Below are positions 1-7,995 of a stretch of DNA of 64,000 nucleotides, piece after piece. Origin of the DNA: CAZAFN01 sp964484795 (GTDB taxonomy: Bacteria; Pseudomonadota; Alphaproteobacteria; Methylaequorales; Methylaequoraceae); the NCBI GenBank assembly GCA_964484795.1, contig CAZAFN010000001.1:35805-99804 (forward strand), given 5' to 3'. The notes under the pieces were generated by a model. It made no database searches. It was not told where the DNA came from and saw only the letters and a program-made list of their open reading frames with translations. A program made the position numbers and the translations under genes. The stretch's first letter is position 1; each line of letters starts with the position of its first letter.

Positions 1-471
1 ATAAACAGTTCCGCAATAAAAACCCCGGCTTTAATAACCAAAGGAGCAGAAAAGTTTGGTAATCAGTGTATTGTAGTAGCAATAGATGCAAAAAAATCTT
101 CTGGAAAATGGAACGTATTTATTAATGGTGGCAGGATTGATACTGGACTTGATGCCACAAAATGGGCCAAGAAGGTTGAAAAACTGGGGGCAGGCGAAAT
201 TTTGCTAACATCTATGGATAAAGATGGAACTAAAAGTGGTTTTGATCTAGAGCTTACAAAAAAAATATCTGAATCCGTTCAAATTCCGGTAGTTGCATCA
301 GGTGGGGTGGGTAATCTAGATGACTTTGTGGATGGCGTCAAGATTGGAAAAGCCTCGGCACTTTTAGCCGCTTCTGTTTTTCACTTTAATAAGTTTACTA
401 TAACTGATGTAAAAAAACATTTAAACTCTAATGGTATTGATGTAAGAATGGATTACATTAGGAATGAATGA
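1..471 (+). CDS. hisF: Imidazole glycerol phosphate synthase cyclase subunit HisF (5' end outside window)
   Basis: The frame is open from base 1 to a TGA at 469-471 and gives 156 residues, roughly the C-terminal 60% of the usual ~255. HisF is the cyclase half of imidazole glycerol phosphate synthase in histidine biosynthesis. The visible part carries the family sequence GAGEILLTSMDKDGT, including the second catalytic aspartate (TSMDKDGT), then the phosphate-binding IPVVASGGVG and LAASVFHF segments of the beta/alpha barrel. The first catalytic aspartate lies upstream of the window. The stop overlaps the hisE start as ATGA, so the two are probably co-translated. Confidence 0.96.
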   Translation: MNSSAIKTPALITKGAEKFGNQCIVVAIDAKKSSGKWNVFINGGRIDTGLDATKWAKKVEKLGAGEILLTSMDKDGTKSGFDLELTKKISESVQIPVVASGGVGNLDDFVDGVKIGKASALLAASVFHFNKFTITDVKKHLNSNGIDVRMDYIRNE

Positions 472-767
472 AAATGGATAAAAAAAAAGTAATAAATGAA
501 CTTTCGTTAATTATTAGAGATCGAAGAACAAGATTGCCAGATGATTCATATGTTGCAAAACTTTTTAAAAAAGGAAAAATAAAAATAGCAAATAAATTTG
601 GCGAAGAAGCTTCTGAAACACTTACTGCTTTTTTAGCAGAGGGCAAAAATGATTTAGTTGAAGAGTCAGCTGACTTGATCTTCCACCTCTTGGTCTTGCT
701 TGAATATGCAGGTGCATCTATGGATGATGTTTTAAAAGTTCTCCAGAAAAGAATGAAGAATGATTGA
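468..767 (+). CDS. hisE: Phosphoribosyl-ATP pyrophosphatase HisE
   Basis: A 99-residue protein with the all-alpha MazG-like fold expected of HisE, which hydrolyses phosphoribosyl-ATP to phosphoribosyl-AMP in the second step of histidine synthesis. The metal-binding acidic motifs GEEASE (about residues 44-49) and VEESADLIFHLLVLL (about 63-77) are intact. It begins with ATG inside an ATGA overlap with hisF; a second ATG six bases later is equally possible. Its 3' end overlaps the HIT-family gene by 8 bases. It is a stand-alone HisE, not fused to HisI. Confidence 0.93.
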   Translation: MKMDKKKVINELSLIIRDRRTRLPDDSYVAKLFKKGKIKIANKFGEEASETLTAFLAEGKNDLVEESADLIFHLLVLLEYAGASMDDVLKVLQKRMKND

Positions 768-1128
768 TATAGAAAATTATGACAAAAATAATATTTTTGC
801 AAAAATTCTTCGAAAGGAAGTTCCATCAGATGTGGTTTATGAAGATGATTTCATATATGCATTTAAGGATATAAGTGCAAAAGCACCTGTGCATATTTTA
901 GTGGTTCCAAAAGAACCCTTTTGTAGTTTTAATGATTTTTCTGAAAAAGCTGATGATGAAACAATTTTAAATTTGGTTCGAACGATTGGAAAAATTACCA
1001 AAAAATTAAATCTCAAGGATGGTTACAGAATAATTGCAAATATTGGAAAGCATGGTGGGCAAGAGGTTCCACACTTGCATTTCCACATACTAGGTGGGAA
1101 ATCTATAGGCCCCTTGGTTTCAAAATAA
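760..1128 (+). CDS. hinT: HIT-family nucleotide hydrolase/transferase (HinT-like)
   Basis: A 122-residue single-domain histidine triad protein. The HxHxHxx signature is HLHFHIL at residues 105-111. The N-terminal NNIFAKILRKEVPSDVVYEDD and central HILVVPKEP segments are typical of HinT proteins, which hydrolyse purine nucleoside phosphoramidates. It overlaps hisE by 8 bases, the usual hisE-hinT pairing in alphaproteobacteria. Its stop is 3 bases from the convergent xth stop, leaving no room for a separate terminator. Confidence 0.93.
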   Translation: MIDIENYDKNNIFAKILRKEVPSDVVYEDDFIYAFKDISAKAPVHILVVPKEPFCSFNDFSEKADDETILNLVRTIGKITKKLNLKDGYRIIANIGKHGGQEVPHLHFHILGGKSIGPLVSK

Positions 1129-1130
1129 AT

Positions 1131-1910
1131 TTAAACCTTGATTTCAACTAAAACCGGAACATGGTCCGAAGGCTTTTTAAGTTCTCTCGTCTCAGAAATT
1201 ATTTTTGCTTTCTTCAATTTAAGTCCTTTGTGGTTTGTAACCCAAATATGATCCAGTCTTCTTCCTCTATTGTTTTTTTTAAAATCTGGTGATCGATAAC
1301 TCCACCAAGTAAATAAATTCTCCGGAGGAAAAATTAATTGTCTTGTGGAATCTATTAGATTTCCTTTGTCTAGTATTTCCAAGAGTTTTTGCCTTTCAAC
1401 TTTCGTATGACTTACTACATTTCTTAAGCTTTTATGCGACCACACATCGTCTTCGTATGGAGCAACATTGAAATCACCGCAAAATATGTTTTTTGATTTT
1501 TTTTCTTTCTCTGAAAACTCTAAAAATTCATCTAAAAAATTAAGTTTATGTTTAAATTTTTTATTCAAAACTGGGTCTGGTTCATCACCTCCAGCTGGAA
1601 TATATAACGAATGAATATTTACATCGTTAATTTCAATTTGAATATGCCTTCCATCATTTTTGTTGCAAAAATCAAATATTGAGACTTTATCTGGTTCAAT
1701 TCTCGTCAATATTGCAACACCATTATATGAAGAAATTCCATTAAGGAAAATTTTATACCTGCATTTTTCAAACTCTGTGACAGGAAAAGAGTCATTGTTG
1801 ACTTTTGTTTCTTGCAGACAAATTATCTCAGGCTTTTCCTTTTTTATGAGATCAAGTAGTTGTTGTTTTCTTACTCTAATAGAATTTACATTCCAGCTTA
1901 AAATCTTCAT
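1131..1910 (-). CDS. xthA: Exodeoxyribonuclease III
   Basis: A 259-residue exonuclease III/AP endonuclease of the EEP fold, which nicks DNA 5' of abasic sites in base excision repair. Key residues are visible: Asn in SWNVNS (about 5-10), the metal-binding Glu in LQETK (about E34), GDFN at 145-148, LDH at 219-221 and the catalytic SDH at 248-250. Length is normal. It directly abuts the rho stop codon with no spacer, so it is probably read from the rho promoter. Confidence 0.95.
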   Translation of the reverse strand: MKILSWNVNSIRVRKQQLLDLIKKEKPEIICLQETKVNNDSFPVTEFEKCRYKIFLNGISSYNGVAILTRIEPDKVSIFDFCNKNDGRHIQIEINDVNIHSLYIPAGGDEPDPVLNKKFKHKLNFLDEFLEFSEKEKKSKNIFCGDFNVAPYEDDVWSHKSLRNVVSHTKVERQKLLEILDKGNLIDSTRQLIFPPENLFTWWSYRSPDFKKNNRGRRLDHIWVTNHKGLKLKKAKIISETRELKKPSDHVPVLVEIKV

Positions 1911-3167
1911 TTATGAATTCATAGATTCAAAAAAATCAGAATTCGTCTTTGAGTTTTTAATTTTTTCAATTAGAAACTCCATCGAATCTGTGACTCCCAT
2001 TGGCATAAGAATTTTTCTCAAAATCCACATTTTGGACAAATCTTCTTTGGAGACCAAAAGTTCTTCCTTTCTTGTTCCTGATTTTGTAACATCTATTGAA
2101 GGAAAAACTCGTTTGTCAGACAGTTTTCTGTCGAGAATAATCTCCGAGTTCCCTGTTCCTTTAAATTCTTCAAAGATAACTTCATCCATTCTTGATCCTG
2201 TATCAACTAAAGCTGTTCCAATGATTGTAAGCGATCCTCCCTCTTCAATGTTTCTTGCTGCTCCAAAAAATCTTTTGGGTCTTTGCAAAGCATTTGCATC
2301 TACACCACCGGTTAAAACCTTTCCAGAACTTGGCACCTGTGTATTGTATGCTCTTGCTAACCTCGTTATGGAGTCAAGTAAAATTACTACGTCTCTTTTA
2401 TGCTCTACCAACCGTTTGGCTTTAGATATTACCATTTCAGAGACAGCCACGTGCCTTACAGCTGGTTCATCAAAGGTGGATGAAACAACTTCACCTTTTA
2501 CTGACCTAATCATATCTGTAACTTCTTCTGGTCTCTCATCAATCAATAAAACTATCAGGTAAACCTCAGGATGATTTGTGGTGATTGAATGAGCAATATT
2601 TTGGAGCATAACCGTTTTTCCTGTTCGTGGTGGGGCGACAATAAGTGCTCTTTGACCTTTTCCCAAAGGAGAAATTAAGTCCATTACTCTGTGAGTTATG
2701 TCTTTAACCATTGGGTCCTCAACTTCCATTTTTAATTTCTTATCTGGATACAATGGTGTCAAATTATCAAAATTAATTCTTTGTTTTGTTTTTTCTACTG
2801 ATTCAAAATTAATTTTTTCTATTTTCGTGATTGCAAAATATCTTTCAGATTCTCTCGGAGACCTCATTTCTCCTTCTACTGTATCCCCGCTTCTCAAGCT
2901 ATTCTGCTTTATTTGACTTGGTGAAACATAAATATCATCTGGTCCTGGCAAATAGTTTGCGTCCGAAGACCTTAAAAAACCAAAGCCGTCTTGCAAAATT
3001 TCTAGAACGCCTTCTCCATAAATTGCATCTTTATTTAAAGCCATTTGCTTTAGTATTGAGAAAATCATATCTTGTTTTCTCAACGTTCCAGCATTTTCAA
3101 TTTTTAGTTCTTCCGCTATTTTTAATAGTTCAGAAGCGTTTTTAGATTTTAGGTCTTTTAGATGCAT
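1911..3167 (-). CDS. rho: Transcription termination factor Rho
   Basis: A 418-residue Rho, the hexameric RNA helicase that terminates transcription. The N-terminal Rho_N helix bundle (about 1-45) is followed by the RNA-binding cold-shock-like domain with GFGFLRS and YVSPSQIK, then the ATPase domain. This has the Walker A motif APPRTGKT at about 178-185, LLIDERPEEVTDM, and the secondary-site loop around GTALVDTGSRMDE. There is no large insertion. A near-consensus promoter lies just upstream (3204-3232). Rho is likely to matter here because hairpin-plus-U terminators are rare in this window. Confidence 0.98.
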   Translation of the reverse strand: MHLKDLKSKNASELLKIAEELKIENAGTLRKQDMIFSILKQMALNKDAIYGEGVLEILQDGFGFLRSSDANYLPGPDDIYVSPSQIKQNSLRSGDTVEGEMRSPRESERYFAITKIEKINFESVEKTKQRINFDNLTPLYPDKKLKMEVEDPMVKDITHRVMDLISPLGKGQRALIVAPPRTGKTVMLQNIAHSITTNHPEVYLIVLLIDERPEEVTDMIRSVKGEVVSSTFDEPAVRHVAVSEMVISKAKRLVEHKRDVVILLDSITRLARAYNTQVPSSGKVLTGGVDANALQRPKRFFGAARNIEEGGSLTIIGTALVDTGSRMDEVIFEEFKGTGNSEIILDRKLSDKRVFPSIDVTKSGTRKEELLVSKEDLSKMWILRKILMPMGVTDSMEFLIEKIKNSKTNSDFFESMNS

Positions 3168-3203
3168 AATATTGGGAGAATTATAAAATTCGACTGAACT
3201 TGC

Positions 3204-3232
3204 TTTATAGTTTATGCAACAGGGTTTGTCAA
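3204..3232 (-). promoter_or_regulatory. Sigma70-type promoter for rho-xth
   Basis: On the minus strand TTGACA (3232-3227) is separated by 17 bases from TATAAA (3209-3204), nearly a perfect vegetative promoter. The -35 box overlaps the hemJ stop codon. The expected start of transcription, near 3197, gives a leader of about 30 bases before the rho ATG at 3167. No attenuator is evident in that leader. Confidence 0.75.
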
Positions 3233-3669
3233 TTCATTGGTTTAAAAACCACTAAAAAAACTATAATTATAAATAGTAATGTTGGAACTTCATTGATAAG
3301 TCTGTAAAAATGTTCGCTCCTTATATTTTCTTTATTCTCAAATTTTTTTCTTATACTAGCACAATACATATGAAATACAGACAAAAGACTCACACATACA
3401 AATTTAAAGTAAAACCAAATCGAAGTCATTTCCCCTATATGAATTACCAATAACATTCCAAAAAACCATGTTAATAAAAACGATGGGTTCATTATGTATC
3501 TTAACAATTTTTTTTCCATAAGAAGAAATGTATCGTATTCCTTTGAGTTAACATCTGACTTTGAATGGTAAACAAAAATCCTTGGGAGATAGAACAACCC
3601 TGCCATCCATGTCGTTACAAATATGATATGGAGTGATTTTATAATTTTAAAGTATATTATTTCATCCAC
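3229..3669 (-). CDS. hemJ: Protoporphyrinogen IX oxidase HemJ
   Basis: A 146-residue integral membrane protein of the HemJ/UPF0093 family, which oxidises protoporphyrinogen IX in bacteria lacking HemG or HemY. About four hydrophobic segments are visible. The conserved N-terminal region KSLHIIFVTTWMAGLFYLPR contains the invariant histidine (H13), followed by a later conserved Lys/Arg-rich region (LMEKKLLRYIMNPS). It lies between hemH (13-base overlap) and rho. This hemE-hemH-hemJ-rho order is widespread in alphaproteobacteria. Confidence 0.92.
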   Translation of the reverse strand: MDEIIYFKIIKSLHIIFVTTWMAGLFYLPRIFVYHSKSDVNSKEYDTFLLMEKKLLRYIMNPSFLLTWFFGMLLVIHIGEMTSIWFYFKFVCVSLLSVFHMYCASIRKKFENKENIRSEHFYRLINEVPTLLFIIIVFLVVFKPMN

Positions 3670-4676
3670 CCTAAAGTTTCTCTTCTTGTAATTCTTTCTA
3701 TCATATTAATTGAAGTTTCTGAATCGTTGAGACAATCTATATAGTGAAATTCTTTTCCTCCCATTTCTAAAAAATCTTCTTTTCCTTGAATTTTTATCTC
3801 CTCCAATGTTTCAAGACAATCTACAGCAAAACCTGGGGCAATAATGCACATATTTTTTTCATTATTATTTATTGTTTCTTCAAACTTTTCTGCCATATAT
3901 GGACGCAACCATTCTTGTGGACCGAATCTTGATTGAAAAGAAATTTGAAATTCTATCTTTTCTTTTCTAAATCTCTCATTTAATAATCGGACTGTTTTGG
4001 CACAATGGCAGTGGTAGGGATCTCCTTTTAAAAAATATTTACGCGGGATTCCATGAAATGAACACAAAATTTTTTTGGGTTTTGTTTTTAAATTTTTTAA
4101 TTTTTTCCTTATGTGAAGGGCTAATGCATTTATATACAGATTATCATCAAAATATGGTGGACAAAATCTAATGGTTGGCTGCCATCTCATTTTTTTCAGA
4201 ACCTGAAAGACCCTATCAATGACAGATGCCGTTGTTGTTGCAGAATATTGCGGATACAATGGAACAACAAGAATTTTTACACATCCACTTTTAAAAAGAC
4301 TTTTTAATCCTATGTCAATTGACGGGTTTCCGTAGTTCATCGCAAATTTTACAAGAACTCTTTTTTTATTAAACCTTTTTTGGAGTTTATTTTTTATATT
4401 TTTCGAAAAAACACGAAGCGGTGAATCTTTTTTTTCTTTATTCCAAATCTTCTTATATAATTTTCCTGATCTATATGGTCTAGAAACTAATATAAACAAA
4501 TAAAGAATTGGATACCACAGTACTCGAGGAAGCTCAATTATTCTTCTGTCACTTAAAAACTCTCTTAAATATCGCCACATAGAAAAATAATCTGTTCCAT
4601 CTGGTGTTCCTAAATTAACAAGTAATACACCAACTTTTTTTTCTGGTATATTTATATGATTAGTTGGTTTCATCAA
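3657..4676 (-). CDS. hemH: Ferrochelatase
   Basis: A 339-residue ferrochelatase that inserts iron into protoporphyrin IX, the last haem step. The N-terminal GVLLVNLGTPDG, the VPLYPQYSATTTASV segment, the catalytic histidine in SFHGIP (206-211) and the conserved glutamate near the GFAVDCLETLEEI motif (about 282-294) are all present. The region GDPYHCHC precedes the second half of the fold. It overlaps hemE by 17 bases and hemJ by 13, so the three haem genes form one tight operon. Two ATG codons begin the reading frame; either could be used. Confidence 0.96.
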   Translation of the reverse strand: MMKPTNHINIPEKKVGVLLVNLGTPDGTDYFSMWRYLREFLSDRRIIELPRVLWYPILYLFILVSRPYRSGKLYKKIWNKEKKDSPLRVFSKNIKNKLQKRFNKKRVLVKFAMNYGNPSIDIGLKSLFKSGCVKILVVPLYPQYSATTTASVIDRVFQVLKKMRWQPTIRFCPPYFDDNLYINALALHIRKKLKNLKTKPKKILCSFHGIPRKYFLKGDPYHCHCAKTVRLLNERFRKEKIEFQISFQSRFGPQEWLRPYMAEKFEETINNNEKNMCIIAPGFAVDCLETLEEIKIQGKEDFLEMGGKEFHYIDCLNDSETSINMIERITRRETLGWMK

Positions 4677-5679
4677 ATTCCCTGACTAATTCTATTGTTC
4701 TTTCTATGTTTTCTGGTGGTGTTGAAGGTAAAACTCCGTGAGATAAATTAAAAATATGTAGATTGTTTTTAAACCTTTGCATACAATTTCTTATTTCTTG
4801 CTCCATTTTATCTCCTCCTTCCAATAAAGATTTCGGACTTAAATTTCCTTGAAGTATAATTTTTTTTCTTTCTGATATTCCTACTAGTTCTTGTGGAAAT
4901 TTTTCATCTAAAGATATTGCATCACATTCTACATAATTTATAAAATCTACAAGCTTTCCTCCAGATCCTCTAGGAAAAAAAATCACTGGCGTTTGTGGAA
5001 ACTCCTTTTTTATCTCTTCATAGATCCTTTTACTTGGTTTCATTACATACTCTTCATAATTTTCCATATCTAGCAAACCAGCCCAGGAATCAAAGACCTG
5101 AATAACATCAGCTCCTGATAAAATTTGCAATCTTAGATATTCTATAGATACTTCTGTTAATAAATCAATTAATTCATCCATCTCTTCTCTCTGAGATGAC
5201 AGAAATCTTCTAATCTTTAAATGTTCTGTTGAAGTTCCTCCTTCTATCATATAAGTAAGAACCGTGAACGGACCACCACAAAAACCAATTAATCTTTTGT
5301 TTTTTTTCTCTTCTTTCAATATTTGCAATGTTTCAAATACAGGCTTCAATTTAATCATAATGTTTTTTAAACTAGAATATTTTAAATCCTTTTTTGAATT
5401 AATGATGTTCAGAACTGGACCTATTTTTTCCTTAAAAGTTACTTTTTGGTCTAATGCAAATGGTATAACCAAGATATCGGAAAATAGGATAATAAAATCC
5501 AGATCAAATCGCTTGATAGGTTGTAGAGATATTTCTGATGCAATCGTAGGAGAAAAACACATATCTAAAAAGTTTTCGTATTTTTTTCGTATTTTTTTAT
5601 ATTCTGGAAGATATCTTCCTGCTTGTCGCATAAACCAAATAGGAGTTTTGATTTTTTGTGGTCGTTTTAAAATATCCAT
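4660..5679 (-). CDS. hemE: Uroporphyrinogen decarboxylase
   Basis: A 339-residue HemE, which converts uroporphyrinogen III to coproporphyrinogen III. The signature RQAGRYLPEY is at 18-27, the catalytic aspartate sits in LFSDILVIP (D68), and GFCGGPFTVLTYMIEG and FDSWAGLL are also typical. It is the first gene of the hemE-hemH-hemJ run, with AGGA five bases before the ATG. It is transcribed away from maf across an AT-rich spacer. In several alphaproteobacteria hemE borders the replication origin. Confidence 0.97.
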   Translation of the reverse strand: MDILKRPQKIKTPIWFMRQAGRYLPEYKKIRKKYENFLDMCFSPTIASEISLQPIKRFDLDFIILFSDILVIPFALDQKVTFKEKIGPVLNIINSKKDLKYSSLKNIMIKLKPVFETLQILKEEKKNKRLIGFCGGPFTVLTYMIEGGTSTEHLKIRRFLSSQREEMDELIDLLTEVSIEYLRLQILSGADVIQVFDSWAGLLDMENYEEYVMKPSKRIYEEIKKEFPQTPVIFFPRGSGGKLVDFINYVECDAISLDEKFPQELVGISERKKIILQGNLSPKSLLEGGDKMEQEIRNCMQRFKNNLHIFNLSHGVLPSTPPENIERTIELVREFDETN

Positions 5680-5956
5680 ATCCTAACTACTACTATATAA
5701 TATATAAGGTTGTTGTTGTTGTTGTAAAATGAAAATCGGTTATAACTTTTTTTAAACAAATCATTAACAGCATTATAAATAATAACTATGTGAAAGAAAT
5801 GTTAAAACTTATATGAAACTCTTAATCTGCAACTATTTCTATGTTAAGAAAATGTAAAGGATTAAGTGAATAAATTTGGTAGTTAGTTATTAACATAAAT
5901 AACATGTTGGCAAAAAATTAAAAAAAAAAGAATGATGTGAAAAGGTAACCAATTAT
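5680..5956. other. AT-rich divergent hemE/maf spacer, candidate replication origin region
   Basis: This is one of the longest gene-free stretches in the window. It lies between divergently transcribed hemE and maf and is extremely AT-rich with many A and T runs. hemE adjoins the mapped origins of Caulobacter and Rickettsia, so the position suggests oriC. A perfect DnaA box starts 15 bases into maf (5972-5980), and a two-mismatch box TTATTAACA lies at 5887-5895. I see no second perfect box and no clear TTAA-N7-TTAA CtrA site. The origin call therefore rests mainly on gene context. Confidence 0.45.
5699..5728 (-). promoter_or_regulatory. Putative hemE promoter whose spacer is a (CAA)5 microsatellite
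   Basis: On the minus strand TTTACA (5728-5723) and TATATT (5704-5699) are separated by 18 bases, and most of that spacer is a trinucleotide repeat (GTT x5 on the plus strand, 5709-5723). Transcription would start about 13 bases before the hemE ATG, leaving just enough leader for the AGGA ribosome site. Alternative -10 hexamers overlap in the same TATA-rich run. Confidence 0.4.
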
Positions 5957-6568
5957 ATGGAAAAGACCAATTTATCCACAAAAAATTTACAAGTAATTCT
6001 AGCATCATCCAGCCAGACGAGAGTAAAACAAATAAAAAAAATCTTCAAAACAGCAATTGTAACGAATCATTTAGTAAATGAAGAAAAAGTCAAGAATGAA
6101 AACAATGAACTGTCTCCAGAAAAACTGGTTGTGCTAATAGCAAAATTGAAAGCCGAGTCATTAATGCACAAATATCAAGAAGAGCTCATAATCGGTTCAG
6201 ATCAACTTTTGGTTTTTAGAAGAAAGATTATAAGCAAACCAAAATCACTAAAAGAGGCGCAAAAAAACTTGTCACGAATTTCTGGCAAAGAACACACTCT
6301 GTTAAGTTCTGTATATGTCATTAAGCGGAAAAGACATTATTTCAACGAGGTGAAAAAAGCTAGAATATTTTTTAAATTATTGACAGAAGACGAGATAGAG
6401 GAGTATGTAGAAAAAAATAAAAAAACTGTTCTGAGCACAGTGGGTTCGTATAAAATAGAAGAAAATCAAAAATATAATTTTGTTAAGGTTTTGAGCGGGG
6501 ATATGGAAACAATTTTAGGTTTTCCAGTTAAAAGTTTGATTGAAAAAATAAATCAGGAAAAAAAATGA
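5957..6568 (+). CDS. maf: Maf-family nucleotide pyrophosphatase
   Basis: A 203-residue Maf/HAM1-superfamily protein. These proteins hydrolyse non-canonical or modified nucleoside triphosphates. Visible motifs are VILASSSQTR (about 13-22), GSDQLL with the general-base aspartate (D82), SKPKSLKEAQKNLSRISGK and the C-terminal GDMETILGFP, which is characteristic of alphaproteobacterial Maf encoded beside aroE. It overlaps aroE as ATGA. A perfect DnaA box lies in its first codons. The exact substrate cannot be told from sequence. Confidence 0.88.
   Translation: MEKTNLSTKNLQVILASSSQTRVKQIKKIFKTAIVTNHLVNEEKVKNENNELSPEKLVVLIAKLKAESLMHKYQEELIIGSDQLLVFRRKIISKPKSLKEAQKNLSRISGKEHTLLSSVYVIKRKRHYFNEVKKARIFFKLLTEDEIEEYVEKNKKTVLSTVGSYKIEENQKYNFVKVLSGDMETILGFPVKSLIEKINQEKK
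5972..5980 (+). promoter_or_regulatory. Perfect DnaA box TTATCCACA
   Basis: An exact match to the consensus 9-mer TTATCCACA, located within codons 6-8 of maf, next to the AT-rich hemE/maf spacer. One exact match can arise by chance in an AT-rich genome; its position beside the expected origin locus is what makes it noteworthy. Confidence 0.45.
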
Positions 6569-7388
6569 AAATTCTGGTTATAGGAAAACCAATAAAGCAT
6601 TCGAAATCACCGCAAATACACAATTTTTGGTTAAAAAAAAAAAAATTAATTTAGTTTATGAAAAAAAAGAAGTTAACGAAAATGAACTTCACCAAATAGT
6701 AAATGATGTAAGAGAAGAAAGAATACACGGGCTCAATGTAACTCTACCATACAAGCAAAAAATTATGGAATTTGTGGATGAGATTGACATCTCAGCTAAA
6801 AATAGTTTTGCAGTTAATACAATATATAAAAGAAAGGAAAAGGTCATTGGAGCAAATACAGACGGAAAAGGTTTGGTGGATTATTTAATTAAGGATGAGA
6901 ATATAAGCTTATTAGGAAAGAATGTTTTATTAATTGGTGCCGGAGGCGCAACCTATGGAATTGTTTCCGAACTAATAAAACAAAGATTAAAAAGAATAGA
7001 AATAGCCAACAGAACAGAAGCCAACGCTAACAAACTAATTAAAGACTTCAATTTTTCTCAGACCCCAATTATCTACAAAAAGTGGGTTCCAATAAAACCA
7101 TCTCCGAAAACTGACTTAATTATCAATTGCTCTTCATTTGGGATGCAAAAGAAGGAACTTATAGAAATAAATTATAATACTCTTAAAAAAGAGACTTTAA
7201 TCCTTGATATAATCTACAATCCACTAGAGACAGAATTTTTAAAGGAATCAAGGCAATATGGCTTCAAAACCTTCAATGGAATAGGAATGTTGATAAGGCA
7301 AGCCGCCATTGCCTTTAATCTTTGGTTTGATATAGATTTAAGTTTAGAAGACATAACGAAAGCAAGAGACATTTTACAAGAAGTATGA
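6565..7388 (+). CDS. aroE: Shikimate dehydrogenase AroE, frameshifted at a 13-A homopolymer
   Basis: AroE reduces 3-dehydroshikimate to shikimate with NADPH. The natural start is ATG at 6565 (ATGA overlap with maf), giving MKILVIGKPIKHSKSPQIHNFW with the substrate-binding serines of HSKSP. This frame stops at TAG 6652-6654. The rest of the protein continues in the next frame after an uninterrupted run of 13 adenines (6633-6645). It carries LNVTLPYKQKI with the catalytic lysine, the NADP loop GAGGATYG and the C-terminal GIGMLIRQAA. Removing one A would restore a normal protein of about 274 residues. Either the A count is wrong or polymerase slippage makes functional product. It overlaps coaE as ATGA. 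Confidence 0.9.
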
Positions 7389-7978
7389 AGAAAATAGCAA
7401 TCACTGGAAAAATTGGTTCAGGAAAAACTACTTTATCCAAAATCATAAAATCACTTGGATACAAAGTATTTGAATCGGACGAAATAGTTAAAAGCCTATT
7501 AAAGACAGACCTAGTAAAAAAAGAATTAATTAAAAATTTTTCAAAAAAAATAAAAAACCTTTTCCGCAATGATGACGAAGTTAATTTAAAAAAATTAAGC
7601 GATTATGTCTTCTCTGAAAAAAAAGAATTAGAACAATTAGAAAAAATCATTCATCCCTTGATTAAAAAAAGAAAGGAGGTTTTTTTAAAAAAAAATTGCA
7701 AAGACACGCTTCTTTTTTTTGATATTCCACTTTTATTTGAAAAAAAAATGCATAAGAACTTTGACTATATAATTTACGCATATGTAAAAAGTTCAATTCA
7801 AAAGAAAAGAGTCTTAAAAAGAAAAAATATGAATGAAAAAAAATTATCTAACATTTTAAAAATTCAAAGCCACAATTGTGTAGACTTGCAAAAATTTATT
7901 TCACTAAAAATAGATACAGAAAATGATAGAAATTTACTAAAAAAAAAAATTAAAGATTTTTTACAACAAACAGAATAG
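7385..7978 (+). CDS. coaE: Dephospho-CoA kinase
   Basis: A 197-residue P-loop kinase phosphorylating dephospho-CoA in the final step of coenzyme A synthesis. The Walker A motif GKIGSGKT is at 8-15, followed by the YKVFESDEIV segment containing the substrate-contacting aspartate and the LLFFDIPLLFEKK region. It is the last gene of maf-aroE-coaE; dnaQ, which often follows in alphaproteobacteria, is absent here. The gene is very lysine-rich and contains several long A runs. It ends 17 bases before the convergent holA stop. Confidence 0.93.
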   Translation: MKKIAITGKIGSGKTTLSKIIKSLGYKVFESDEIVKSLLKTDLVKKELIKNFSKKIKNLFRNDDEVNLKKLSDYVFSEKKELEQLEKIIHPLIKKRKEVFLKKNCKDTLLFFDIPLLFEKKMHKNFDYIIYAYVKSSIQKKRVLKRKNMNEKKLSNILKIQSHNCVDLQKFISLKIDTENDRNLLKKKIKDFLQQTE

Positions 7979-7995
7979 GAAACACACAAAATTTC

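Noticed and set aside
1660..2562. Open frame of 300 codons on the plus strand
   Set aside because: It is wholly antisense to rho and the start of xth, both with unmistakable motifs, and its translation is serine/threonine-rich shadow sequence with no family resemblance.
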